The position numbers were made by a program, and so were the translations under genes. A stretch of 64,000 nt of DNA, taken from NCBI GenBank assembly GCA_025266875.1, contig JALLLT010000019.1, positions 186,001 through 250,000 of the forward strand, in the 5' to 3' direction. Positions within the stretch are counted from its first letter, which is position 1. Each line of letters starts with the position of its first letter. This document shows positions 39,901 to 51,326 of the stretch, one piece after another. This DNA comes from Fennellomyces sp. T-0311. Lineage: Eukaryota > Mucoromycota > Mucoromycetes > Mucorales > Lichtheimiaceae. The notes beneath the pieces are model-generated. The model did not search any database. It had not been told where the DNA came from and saw nothing but the letters and a program-made list of their open reading frames with translations.

Positions 39901-40072
39901 TACAGTGGCCGCTCGCTATAATGATATTTTACATAACGATATTTCGATATAACGATATAATTTCCAATTCACCGGGGTGGTACGCAGTAAAATATCGTTA
40001 TACATTGGCCGCTTGCTACAACGATATGACGGTGCAGCCAAAATCACATCGTTATAGTAAGCGGCCACTGTA
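39901..40072. mobile_element. pogo/Tc1-type MITE, copy 2
   Basis: A 172-bp element starts TACAGTGGCCGCTCGCTATA and ends TATAGTAAGCGGCCACTGTA, the same termini as the element at 14895-15054, bounded by TA. The interior carries several ATAACGATAT motifs and an internal partial copy of the terminus (ACATTGGCCGCTTGCTACAACG at about 39998), as if a subterminal duplication or nested end were present. Non-coding. Confidence 0.8.
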
Positions 40073-42787
40073 GTATCACATAGGGAAAGTTCGTCTATGG
40101 CTTTCACGCGAGATCATGAATGAGATCGTGTACTATAAATGATGCGATCCATAATTTATCGTAAGTATCCTTCGAGTTTGGCTACTTTGACAATCGTGTC
40201 AGCACGCACTTTCTAAATTGTCTATGTATTACAGTGTCATTATCCAAAAGTAGATAAAGGGTATATAAGCGCCTCACGAAAGCGTCTTGTTAACCACATT
40301 TAACTACCAAAAACTGTATCTCTTCCAAGTAGACCTCTTTTTCCGCCGCTGATATTTTAAGCCATTACCATCATTGAATGCGGCTATGATTTTTCTACAA
40401 ATTTGTAGTCGATTGAATACATTGATCTTGTTATATCTATTTAATGCCATTTGCCAGTCTTCGACGATTTCTTACGCATTGCTCAACGCTCGAACAAATG
40501 TGCACTCTGGAAGTGATTGATATATTCTATATTCCAGCTAGATTACCAATGATGTACTGAATGTACTGTCCAGCGTAGCAACCTTACAAGCTATGACGCC
40601 TTTGCCCGTCTCTACGAAATTTAACCGAAATGACATATGGTGGTATTATTTTAATGGGATAGTGTGTACACTCGTTCAGGCAAGCTCGAATTCCAGGTTA
40701 CCAAGGAGCAAATTACGATGCAGTACGTCACCAAGAGGGCTATGTTCCGTCCAAGCAGAAGAGGAGATGATTTCATGGGTAGCAGTGTTAGGGAATCCGA
40801 GGGATATTTTTCTGAATAAAAAAAAACTTTTTTCAACTACTTTGCTGATGGTTATTCGAGGCTAATACTTCTTGCCTCGAATAAAGCAACGTCCAAGGTG
40901 TATGCTCGGCGATAGACAATCAGGAGGTATGCGCACCCAAATACTTTTTTCTTTAGCTTTAAACTTTGGAAAATATGCACATGAGCCACAAGCGCTTCAG
41001 TAAGGCGCCTTTGTCAATAAATTATCGACAATGCATACCCAAAACGGAATGTTTGCTTCATGGTTGCTTTTTGTGCAATACTGGATATATTGAAGCGGAC
41101 CAATTTTTTGATACGCACACATACGCTCGACTATGCACCCTTGCATGTTTCCGTGGAAACTCTGGCGTTCAGCCTTGAACAATACTGAACATCATCACCG
41201 GCTATAAGTAACTGTCTGGATCTCTGTGTGCGGCATAGTGTTTTGTAGAATATTAATGTGAATATTTACGCATAGTGTATTTGTCTACTTCAGTTTTACA
41301 TGCGGTGTATGTCACCCCTCTTCTTGACTTTGCGCATAACCGGTACAGTCCAAAGCTACGTACAGATTACCTGCTTGGACCTCTGTGGAATGTGAGCCTA
41401 AGGTGCCTCCTGCTCTTGGCTACCGAGGCTGAGGTTTTGGCGAAAGAAAAATGTACTACTTATAGGCAATATTTTGAAGGAGGCAAAATATTCCTTACCC
41501 AGTGTCTATTCCAAGGAAGAGCGGGCTTTGCAGGGCTGCATGATATGCTTGTGCAACGGACATGAGGGCTGGTGCCATGTTGGTCTTGATTGACGGTTAA
41601 TTCAGTTTCAACATTCTTGTCAGGAACTCCATCGGCAGTGCTTTTAAATTAAGCAACACTGGCTTTTTATTATCTAGCACTGGTGTAGTTGGGGCTGCCA
41701 CGGTGACTTTGGAGCTATCACCGAGACGCGCTGTGAAATAAAAGGGCAGGGCGGGCGGTGATTTTTCGTTCGTTGATCTTCTTTCTCTCACTTTCCCCTA
41801 ACCCGTTGGGCGGTTAATGTCTGAGGGGCATTAGCCATACGCCAAGTGGACGTGAAAAAGGAAGCCCGTACGGACCGGGTATTACTCAAAGGGCCAGCCA
41901 TTAGTGCTGCCGTCGGTTTTACTCACTCGGTGCGAATCTATACTGGTCACGATCTGCGAACTTCGTTCATTCGGTACGGGCAATGTAGGGGAGGCGAAGG
42001 TGGTGTTGGTGTCGCCGACCACGGTAATCACGCGTGTAGCTGGTTGCTGGCACCCTCATTGTTCCACACCGGGAGGCAACTCATGCGATTGAGAGCTGCA
42101 CATGCTGGTCGACTTTCAAACCTCTGTTGACACGTTGAATGGCTTGCCAACCTCTGTCAACACAGTTAAACAAACCCACTCAACTTCCAGCCCCTGGCAG
42201 GGTTTCTTTCGTGGTGTGCTGGGATTCACGGCTTCCTGGTACACTGGGTGGCCACCGCTTTTTCTTCTACAACCATTACAACAGGGCCGCATTCCCGCTG
42301 CGAATGTGAGAGGCCTATGCCTTCCGTCGTAGCAATGGCGTGGCCCGAGTGATTAGAATGGCTATGGTCGGATGGCTGGGCCGTTCTATGAGCGAACAAT
42401 GACTTTTACTATACCCTCTTTGTTTTGTTTACGAACGACGCGCACAACGATCCAGTCTATCGAGAGAAGTATTATACCCCCCTCTGACCTGATGTTTGAT
42501 GTTAGGGCTTAAATCGACGGGCAAGTGTATACGGCGCCAGGAACGAAGGATCGAAAGGCAAGACACCAGGAACATCGTCACTAGCAACACGATCGCGGGC
42601 AACAAGGTACGAAGAGCTTGGTGAATGAAGCAAACGCTCACTTTGAAATGCCAAGCAAAATCATCAAATCCTGGGCGTGATGCTGGATGGAACGGAAGAA
42701 ATTGGAAGGTAAATATGAAAGGAAAGGATGGGGTGGATCAAACAAGTGCTCACTTTGACATACGGCAAACAATCCGATGAATCTGGG
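40073..42787. other. Gene desert, later part
   Basis: No intact gene. The minus strand at 42430-42787 contains exon-like units related to the 111-bp tandem repeat that follows (FLVSCAVSPRFIGLFAV and FLVSCLSILRSW), suggesting a decayed or fast-evolving modular gene. Elsewhere only short ORFs. Confidence 0.35.
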
Positions 42788-43009
42788 TGACACGGCACAG
42801 GAGACGAGAAACCTAAAGGCAAGTACGATGGGAATGGGAAGCATGGATCAAATGCTTACTTTTGACTTGAGGAACGAATCGATGTTGCCTAGGAAGGGTG
42901 ACACGGCACAGGAGACAAGAAACCTAAAGGTAAGTACGATGGGAATGGGAAGAATGGATCAAATGCTTACTTTTGACTTGAGGAACGAACCGATGTTACC
43001 TGGGAGGGG
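42788..43009. repeat. Tandem duplication, 111-bp unit, two copies plus partial
   Basis: Two near-identical 111-bp units start at tgacacggcacaggagac (42788 and 42899) and differ at only a few bases. A partial third begins at about 43010. On the minus strand each unit contains an acceptor-like tttag, a short open segment reading FLVSC..SP...N..SFLKSK and a GTAAGC donor, so the repeat resembles a duplicated exon plus intron. Confidence 0.75.
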
Positions 43010-43989
43010 TGGCGAGGCAGGAGACAAACGATCAAATACTTCTTGCAAACAATACCTTCTATCTTGCCATGGCTTCGCGATTGAATCTGAAAGAAATCCA
43101 CCGCAAATACCGCTTGATATATCCACGCTTACTCTTTCCCGAATAAACTGGAAACCGTTCCACTTTCTTGTCATATTAACTTGAGCCTGTCAAGTCATTG
43201 TTCGCTTGTGTAATCAAGATTCTTGGAGGCATTTGCCCATCGCCATCTCCCATTATGCATTGTCTTAAACAGTTTCCCTGATAGGCTAGAGAATGCACGA
43301 CGCATACAAAGGGTCCTTTCAAGTCACTGCATAAGCTCAAGACTTGGACCGTTGCAGTATCTCGAGCGTCGATGAAATTAAGGATGAGCTTCATATGAAA
43401 TAATGACACAAACACTCCTTTCATTCTCACTCGTGTACAGTAAGCGCCTCTTCTAGTGTCACTCTCGATCTTTATTGTATTCCACCCTCAGAAGACATTT
43501 AAATGAGGTGACTGCAGTGTAAGCTGACTCCCCATAATACGACTGAATTATTGTAGCCATCGTACACCTCCTTCTATTAATCGCGTTGACAATATCAATG
43601 GGTTTCGGGATCCAGTACGCAGATGCAGCTATCTTGGGTATCACTTAACCAGTTGTAAGTAGCGATTATTAGTAATATTTAACATAAAATAGGCTTTTAT
43701 AGATAGGTGATTAACAAGCAGGTACTTATCTCTAGCTCAAGCAGTAGCTACGTGGCACATGTGCAAGCAATTTTAGATTCATTGGCTTCGTAATGTACCT
43801 AAAACGAACATGTACCGTCAATGTTCGTCTGCAATGTAATTCACCTTCATATCTGTATTACCTGTTCATGACCGCATTCACGCAAATTTCTAGGGTGCTT
43901 TCTTTTTCATTACACGAATACGTTTGGCTGACTCCACTACATCACATAGTAACACACATATCAATCTGTTGTATACAACTGATATATTG

Positions 43990-45350
43990 CTCTTCTTGCT
44001 TTCCTTGGATATTTGATGATCGAAGAATGCCATCTTGAAATCTCCTGGAGGATGGCTTGTCCACGCTTCTACAACGACAAGACCCGATCTTGTCAATTGT
44101 GTGAAAAAACTTTTGAGCAATCGGATTATCCATAAAAGTTATGGGTTAGCATTTTTACCTTGGCAGCACCATAACTACTCACCTTTAGCAGCAAGAACAT
44201 GCATTGCGCGTAAGCAATCCTGTTTGTCATCGGTAAATAGTTTGTTGGTAGATATTTCCTGATTTAGCATAGTTACCAATGTCCGTAATAATGATATACG
44301 GTGGAGCGGTACGGACATCCGAACAACTGCACGTCGCAGGCTGCTATGAACTGATACCGACTTTTTGGTTAGCACTATACCTCCACATCGTGTTTAAAAA
44401 ATAGCACAATAATGATAATGTAATTGTGGATTGCTCGATGGAAAAGCAATTCATTCACTGCGTACACCACCAACTGCAACTCCCGATAGTAGCTTACGAG
44501 CCATAGTAACGGTAGATGCATGTTTGTTGGCAAAGATGATACCGGCGTGCTTTAAAGGTTGCAGTAGTTCATCAGCCATATTTTTTCGCTCCTCGGCTTT
44601 TCCAGATACAAGAGAGGTGCATATCAAAAAATCGAAGTTGGATCCTTGGGCTGAAGTGCCAGATACATTTATGGTTCCTGACATAGCTGAACAAGTTGGA
44701 AACAGATTGAAAGCCAAATCCTGTTCTTCCATAATTTTGTCTATAATTGTAAGATGTTAATATTCTTTTTTGAATTGCATAATTCGAATTACGGGGTACT
44801 ACCATCCACTTCAGAGGAAGGAACAAAGAGGTTCTTTCAATGCTCTTCGCTTATATCAATACCAGTATCAATAATTTCGATCAACAACATAAACTTTTTA
44901 TTAGTAGCGAGAGCCTTGACATCATTCTGTCTATCAACTGAACGTCGAATGTTGATCTTTCCGCTGAATGTGTAAACTTGTTCGTATTCTCAAGAAGTCT
45001 AATGACAAATCTATACGTCGAATTCATTAGTGATACAGATAGACACGTATACATAATTTTATGCCCTTGTATCAATCACTCGAACAGACATGGATCTCAT
45101 GGTAATCCAATCGTTTTGTACTTTTTACCCGCCCTTGACTTCCAGGTTGGCATTCGGAATTATCCAGTCTTTCGTAGAAACTGAACGTTACTATTATTCC
45201 TGTTCTATAGGAAGATCCAGTGTAGTACCTGATGGGGGAAAGTTAGCCGACTGTTATTGCTTTATCAGCGGGTTACGCATTTTGTTTTGGTTACGTTTCA
45301 GTACCGCGGGTTGTGTTTCCTCCAGTTTATCTTGTGCAATATGTATAATC
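43990..45350 (-). pseudogene. Decayed hybrid sensor histidine kinase
   Basis: The minus strand, read in order, shows pieces of a hybrid histidine kinase in shifting frames. The ATPase N/G1 region is KFMLLIEIIDTGIDISEEH (about 44855), and the G2 strand is MSGTINVSGTSAQGSNFDFL (about 44690-44630), which matches the 'mgG.i.v.S..GqGStF.f' box. A linker carries MSVPLHRISLLRTLVTMLNQ. A second receiver-like start is VLAAKG / DNPIAQKFF, split at a broken intron acceptor, followed after a frameshift by TQLTRSGLVVVEAW and MAFFDHQ. Many stops and at least two frameshifts leave no open protein. When intact the family senses osmotic or other signals upstream of phosphorelays; this copy is dead. Confidence 0.65.
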
Positions 45351-46145
45351 ACCATCGTTAAGAACTATAACCAACTGCAATTGGTTAATATATTCACCGG
45401 TAGATGACATATGATGTAAAATAGAAAACAAAGTGGTGTGTCTGCACCGATATTCTTTGGTATGCACTCATACAAAAGCAAAAGAAACAGTGAACGCGCG
45501 GTTGTCAGGTGAGTTGTATCACCAGTTACTTGCATCAGTGTAAATAGCGCCTTAATGATACACCGCCTAGAACCTCATTCAAAAATACACCTCGCAGTAC
45601 TCCTACTATTGTCATTTCCGGTTGTAAACTGATATTTAGGGAATATTTAAATTGCCACGTTTTAAAGTATTCTTACATGCTTTTTACGTATATCAATCAG
45701 TAGGTCAAGAATGGCGGGAGTTTGACAATTCCTTTTTGTTTACCTCCAATTTCAACAGAAGTTACTGGTAATGTTTAGTGACTGGTTCAGTGCTTTCATT
45801 TACAGTGTTGGCATTGCATCAGTGCTAGGTTTGTTGCCCAATATTGAAGTTACGGATCGGGGAACGGAAAAGCCTTAACGTTTTTCTTTTGTTTGGCTAA
45901 GCTTTTGTTAAGGCCTTTGCATTGTTATCATGCCTCCCTGTCGTTGTCATAAGGTTTTTGCGTTACTAGCCGGTTGGTTGCTTGTATTGGGTAGAGAAGA
46001 GCAATTAGAAAGTTACATTCTACACCAAGATAACTGATATAACGAAAGGAGCAAAGAGACGATCCAGAATGAACACATACAATGTGTGGGACCAAAATGC
46101 AATGTAGAGCTACATAAAGTTTACAGCTAAAATATTACAAGGTAT
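45351..46145. other. Intergenic region
   Basis: AT-rich, no supported feature; 3' flank of the F-box gene. Confidence 0.4.
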
Positions 46146-48216
46146 TTATTCGCCAGTAAGACTTATTTTCACTCGACCTTTGGCATATTCCAAACCGTTA
46201 CGACTAATCATAGGACATTCCTTGATAATCAGTTTTGATAAACTGCGACTTCTATTATCTATCAAACCCTGGAGGCCTCTATCTGTTAAATTCCTTAGAT
46301 TTTCCAAGTGAATGGTTTCCAGCGTCTCCACTTTGGCAAGTCCGATCACGACATCGTCCGTAACAAAGTCCATCTCGCCGAGTCGTACAAATATTGGCTT
46401 TCCTTGTAATGCTTTAAAGAATGCATTCAACCCGCCACTTGTAATATTACGTAAGCGAACAAATGCAATATTCCGTAATGTTTCGATTTTGGCCATCGAC
46501 AAGAGGACTTCATCCGTGATTTCATTGCAATGCCGGATCGTGGGGCTTTTTAGTGAAACGCCTGTCTTGGAAAGTATGGCGTACCGCTCAAACAGCTTGA
46601 CAAAACTTTCTTGGTGAGATCGAGTGTGGATATGGGCTAGTCGAAACGTTTCCAGTGGTCGCAGGTTCATGAGCGCCGTAGTCAATTCGTCTAGGTCATT
46701 TACGCTCGCAACACTCAAGTGCCGCAAAGTGGTAGTATCCTGAATCGCTTGCAGCATAAATCTCTGTATACCGTGGAGGGGCCAAAATGATAACCTTTCC
46801 ACTTTGGGCAACTTGAAGTCTGGATAATTGTCGTAAACGTATCGCCGGTCGTTTTCTGACATAGCAGGGAGGAATACAAACACGTTCACCAATGTATCCA
46901 TGCTCTTGTACAATAGCGGCATCAGGCTCTCGTAGGGCACGCGTCCGGTCCCGTGATCATTGGCGTACAGTACTCGTAGACCCGACGTTTGTTCGTCTGT
47001 AGGTAGATATTGATCGACTTGTGACACGGCATTGTATGCAAGGACCTGCATATTTGGACAGCATTTGTGTACTGCATTCAGGACTGTCGGTTGGCATTCA
47101 TTGGCAATAAGACGTTTTAAATTTGGACATTGTTGTAGCAACGGCTCGATCATTTCGCCAGTAATGCGGTGTGCCTTTAATTTTAGGCTGGTAAGCGAAG
47201 TATGTGGCTTCATTGTCGAGAAGTCGCCGAATTTGAGCTTCTGCAAGGCAGTTATGCTGTACGACAGTTCGGTGACAGTAGGACATGACCCAAGGATATT
47301 TGCTATCGTGATCTCACTCTCGCTTTCTGTAAGATCAAATTCTAGTTTTTGCAAAGCATGTGCTGTTTTCCAGAAGCGAGAAGGTATCGCTGTAAATGAT
47401 TGTAAAAATTCGCCTTCGTCAGCTTCAACTTGATTTAGTATTTTAGTCTAGTACCCATTGTATTTGTATGCAGTACATACCTGTCATTTTAAGAGAGTTA
47501 ATCTGATTGAAACACCCTTGTTCCATGCGATCAAAGCATATTTTGCGAACAGGATCCCAATCCGTCCAAACCTCCAAGGTTTTGACGTGGCGACCAATCT
47601 GTTCGGCTACAGCCATAAGAGGTGCACCCCCCTCATTATCTATGACTGACAACGTTTTCCATGCACTTGAGCAATCCAGTAGTCGACTACGCCAGATATT
47701 TGAAGTCTTTAAACAAGACACTTTGTCCTCTTGATCTAGTTCCGAGAAAATGACGCTTGCAACTTCAACCGGGAGTTCTGCGATAAAGTCAATGCGCTTT
47801 TCATCCTTTGTCGCTGCTGTTACTTTGTTCTTTTCTAACCGTTCGACCTGCTCAGCAATATCCGATGCTGCGCTTTTGATACCGGCATCATATACTTCGA
47901 TGGCACGCGTTTGGTGACCGTACATGGAATGCAGGTTGCCTTGACAAATATATCCCGCTGCCAACGTCGGAGCATAGTCGATCATATATTGAGCGTCTTG
48001 ACAGCTTGCAGAGTAGTTGCCTAGCAAGGACTGGGCGTGCACTTTAACGCCAAGCAGAATGAGAAGTTGCGATTGAAGAACTTTGTCGATTGCTGCCGAG
48101 ACATCGTGAACAATTTGTTGGTAATTACGTTCTTCAATACTCTTGTTGAGCTTTTGAATCAGCGTTTGAAATGGTTCCAAGTTGATTGGGCGGATCGGAA
48201 GAATCGGCCCTTCCAT
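46146..48216 (-). CDS. F-box protein with N-terminal TPR and C-terminal LRRs (Pof3/Dia2-like layout)
   Basis: Two exons (47481-48216 and 46146-47362) joined across a 118-bp intron in phase 1 give 650 aa. Residues 20-120 form TPR-like helices (LLGNYSASCQDAQYMIDYAP, AAGYICQGNLHSMYGHQTRA). The F-box near 148-195 reads IDFIAELPVEVASVIFSELD and SNIWRSRLLDCSSAWKTL. The rest is leucine-rich repeats (TSLTSLKLKAHRITGEMI, LETIHLENLRNLTDRGLQGL). TPR, F-box and LRR in this order is the architecture of yeast Dia2 and fission yeast Pof3, SCF substrate receptors for replication and genome stability. Mucorales also carry expanded F-box/LRR families with the same plan, so orthology is not claimed. The intron is about twice the local norm. 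Confidence 0.88.
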
Positions 48217-49925
48217 TATCGTGGAGATGGCGTTTGTCCAGGAGCGGTTGTGGTGTGTTACCCGAAGAAAAGCAGTTAGTCGGACGCAGGTTGCCCCGGT
48301 AAATGTTACACCAAGTATGTTATCGCGGATTCTCGATAGAGGATAGCAATAAATGAGATCAGGGTATTATTCCAGTTACGTGCCATTTTAGGAATAATCA
48401 TGTGTGGTCTAATTTTAACATCCGTTGATTGTGGATTCTGAAAAAACGTACGTGGTACCCCTTCATTGCATAAGCTATCCGCGCACTTTTCTTATGGCTC
48501 CATTTTGAAATCCCTGTTTCAGCTTTTACGAGTGCAGTGTACAGTACTTTGTAGTGTACAGTACTTGAAACGTATTTCGATATGTGTAGACTGACATATC
48601 ATCATAAAGCTCTGTGTAAAGCTGATACGAACCTCATGTTAGCTAAATATATGGTGATAGTACATTTCTGCATTGATCAATAATCAAAATAACGTGGGAA
48701 GCCTTTTGAACCAAGCCAGTTCGAGTGGTGAAGACAGCTAGTACCAACCAAACGAGAAATATTAATTATGTAGCAATAATAGAATGCACAATAGATAATT
48801 GCTATTTATCAGCCAAACGTTGATAATTGAATAAGTCCAGGAGTGAAGTTATCATATAGGGTTGGTCTTTTGCTTTTTATCGGGAGAGGTATGTATAGTC
48901 CCGCGAATCCGATGATTCACTACAGCTGTAAATCATCGAAGCACTGTTCAGAAAATCTTTGATTGAATCGACACTACTTAGAAGTATGTGCTAAATAAGT
49001 GTATTAGAGCTTCATTAAAGGAATGAATGGAATTTCTTATCTTCGTTTTCCACAAGTTGCCTAAAATCTTGGTATCGTTACTGGCTGGCAAATCGTAGCA
49101 AACTCCAAGACCTTGTAAATCATATAGAATCCTCGATATGGCTCTCTTAGGGAATTTGCCCTTAATTTGAGTACTTTATCAGCACAGTTAACACTGCGCC
49201 CATTTGTCATAAATTCTGGAGCCTTATTATAGGTTTGGATGACATGCATCTTTACCCTTTGCTCGATTTATGTATCACATCCCGTGATCGATTGAAGTAT
49301 TCTTTTTGCAAGCACTTGAGCGCTTTGGCTAGCTTGTTCTTGTCTTCCGCGAAATGAGCATGGTTGCTCGTACTTGACGGTCCACTGACTTTGGTTAACG
49401 CAATAACCAAATTGTACATCTTTAGGATGGTTGTAAGTTTTGGTGTTTTCTCTCTCGCTTTTTGCTCATGATCTCTTGTGCTACTTGTTCTTCGTCTTTT
49501 ATAGTCTGAAGTGCTGTACCCTCATCCCCAAATCATTGATTAGTTACCGCACGCCAGTGTAAAACCATAGATTTGATCGATCCTAGCATTGCCACTCGAG
49601 GCCGTCATACCCGTGGACATATATCATTATCAATTTTCAGACATGGCATCAGCTCCTTTATATCTATATCTATATCTATATATTTGTACCGCAAGGAAGC
49701 GACCACATCCCTATAGGGGCAGGTCTCATAGTCTTCCAATAAAACCAATACTTTTTGAACTATATCATTATCAATAAGGGCATACACGTTGCTGTTAAAG
49801 AAAATTGGGTGTGGAAAGAGATTCTGTGCGAAACAAGGTCCCCAATGTAGGTTGAAATAAAAGAGATAAAAATCAGACGTTCTATACTACTTTAAATCCA
49901 CCGTCACGGGGGAGACAAAAAGCAC
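48217..49925. other. Intergenic; 3' flank of the Fanzor-like gene
   Basis: No protein gene seen. A (TATATC)n tract lies at about 49660-49685, and the 15-mer tatatcattatcaat occurs twice in direct orientation (about 49620 and 49763) around it. The last 150 bp before 49926 is where a guide RNA of the Fanzor-like nuclease would be sought; no structure can be proved by eye. Confidence 0.4.
49659..49685. repeat. (TATATC)n microsatellite
   Basis: About four tandem TATATC units in a non-coding region. Confidence 0.85.
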
Positions 49926-51326
49926 CTAGCGCTGGTGTTCCGTCAATCGCTCCATCGAGGCAGCGAGTTGGAAGGCTTGGTCGTGGGAGCGGGAGAATGG
50001 TGGGATGGGTAAATTGTTGTGAGATACAGCTTTCGAAAGGCCACTGACAGCGATGTTGAATGATGCTGCTGCATCACGGTTGAAAGTATTCGCATGGTGG
50101 AGAGGACAGTCCGGATTCGTGCACCTGATGGCGCCGTTAGCTGCCTTGAGTTTTCCATCTACTCGGTACTTCTGCAGTTTTGTCGGTGCATGGCATTCAG
50201 GGCATGTTTTAGACGAGCGATATTCGTTGGTGACGATAACGATATCATGCTCGCATGACTCAAGTGCCTGTCTCAGTTTTGCGTTCGCGCCTCTAGCATG
50301 CTTCTTGATGCGACTGTTGACTGCACGATATGCGCCATAAAAAGTCAGTGTTGCTATCGATTGCTGAATGCGCCAAGACGTTGCAAGCTTTCGATGCAGG
50401 ATAAAGTGACGGATCTCCCTCGTCCTTGACTCTTTATTCCTCCTGCTGCCGTCGTCCTTTTCCTTGTCGCGTTCGCGTCGCTTGGTATGCTTTGTTTCGA
50501 AGGTCGCAGCCTTTTTTATTGATGATGTATATTTTTTCGCTTTGGGTGGGCGTGTTGTCTGTTGCGGCGGTTGCTGCTCAGGTGATGGTGGTGAGGTGTA
50601 CCTTCGCACAACGCTCATCACCGCGTCAAAGGTGGTGGTAACCGCAGTTGCCGCGACAACTATCCCTGGATCGATCCAATGACACCCAGCGGTTTCTGGC
50701 TGTTGAAGCTGTCAATGATCGTCTATTGGATACGTTTCTATAAACACAGTGATAAGCATACGTATAACGCGCCTTTGATCCAAGCGCTCTACCTGCTCTA
50801 TTGTTTCTTGAGGCCGAACTGTTTTGTTCGATTTTAACGCTTGCATCCGAAACAGCTCGGCACGCAAATCCGCCAACTTCCTTTGCTTCAATGAGATGTC
50901 TTTTTCAAATTCCCGGACAATTCTTCGCACCGTACATAGCTTCGCGTAAACACCACGGTCCCAATCCTTCTTCCCCTTGTTCTTTTTCCCGTTCCGAAAT
51001 GTACGACCCAGGTCTGCACGCTCGATCTCGTACTTATTGCACTTCTTGCGTACCAATGTGAGCTCGGCCTGTAGCTCCTTGACCTGTTTCTCCTTCTCCT
51101 CCAGAAGTTGCTGGTTGAGATTTTGGTCGATGTTAGCCCTTTTCGACCCAGATTCCGCTGCTGAAGGATGTTCCCTTTTCTGCCCGGCTGCCTTGATCGC
51201 CTTCTTCTTTTTTCGCTTTCGAGCCTTCCTGGCCTTTCCTTTGCCAGCCATTCCCTTACCAGCCTTGTTCTTTGCTGTAGAGGGCGTCACCGCAGCCCTA
51301 CCCTTCCCTTTGCGAACAGGAAGCAC
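49926..51326 (-). CDS. Fanzor-like nuclease, RuvC and zinc-finger half
   Basis: The frame continues directly after the TAA through a Lys-rich linker (KARKARKRKKKKAIKAAGQK) and a coiled coil, then crosses one intron. The acceptor attgacag|CTTCAA fixes the downstream exon 49926-50708; the donor is ambiguous (intron 39 bp or 60 bp, both keep frame). RuvC-I is CHWIDPGIVVAATAV. About 150 residues later comes IVIVTNEYRSSKTCPECHAP, holding the candidate RuvC-II Glu, the Ser-Ser pair and the first CxxC. Then come RCTNPDC for the second pair and the RuvC-III motif NTFNRDAAASFNIA. The order D...[TS][TS]xx-C4 finger-RD is the published Fanzor signature. If produced alone this half lacks the recognition lobe. 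Without read-through the gene is probably inactive. Confidence 0.7.

Noticed and set aside
42780..43010. CRISPR-like repeat array
   Set aside because: Repeats are direct neighbours with no spacers, unit 111 bp, and the genome is eukaryotic.
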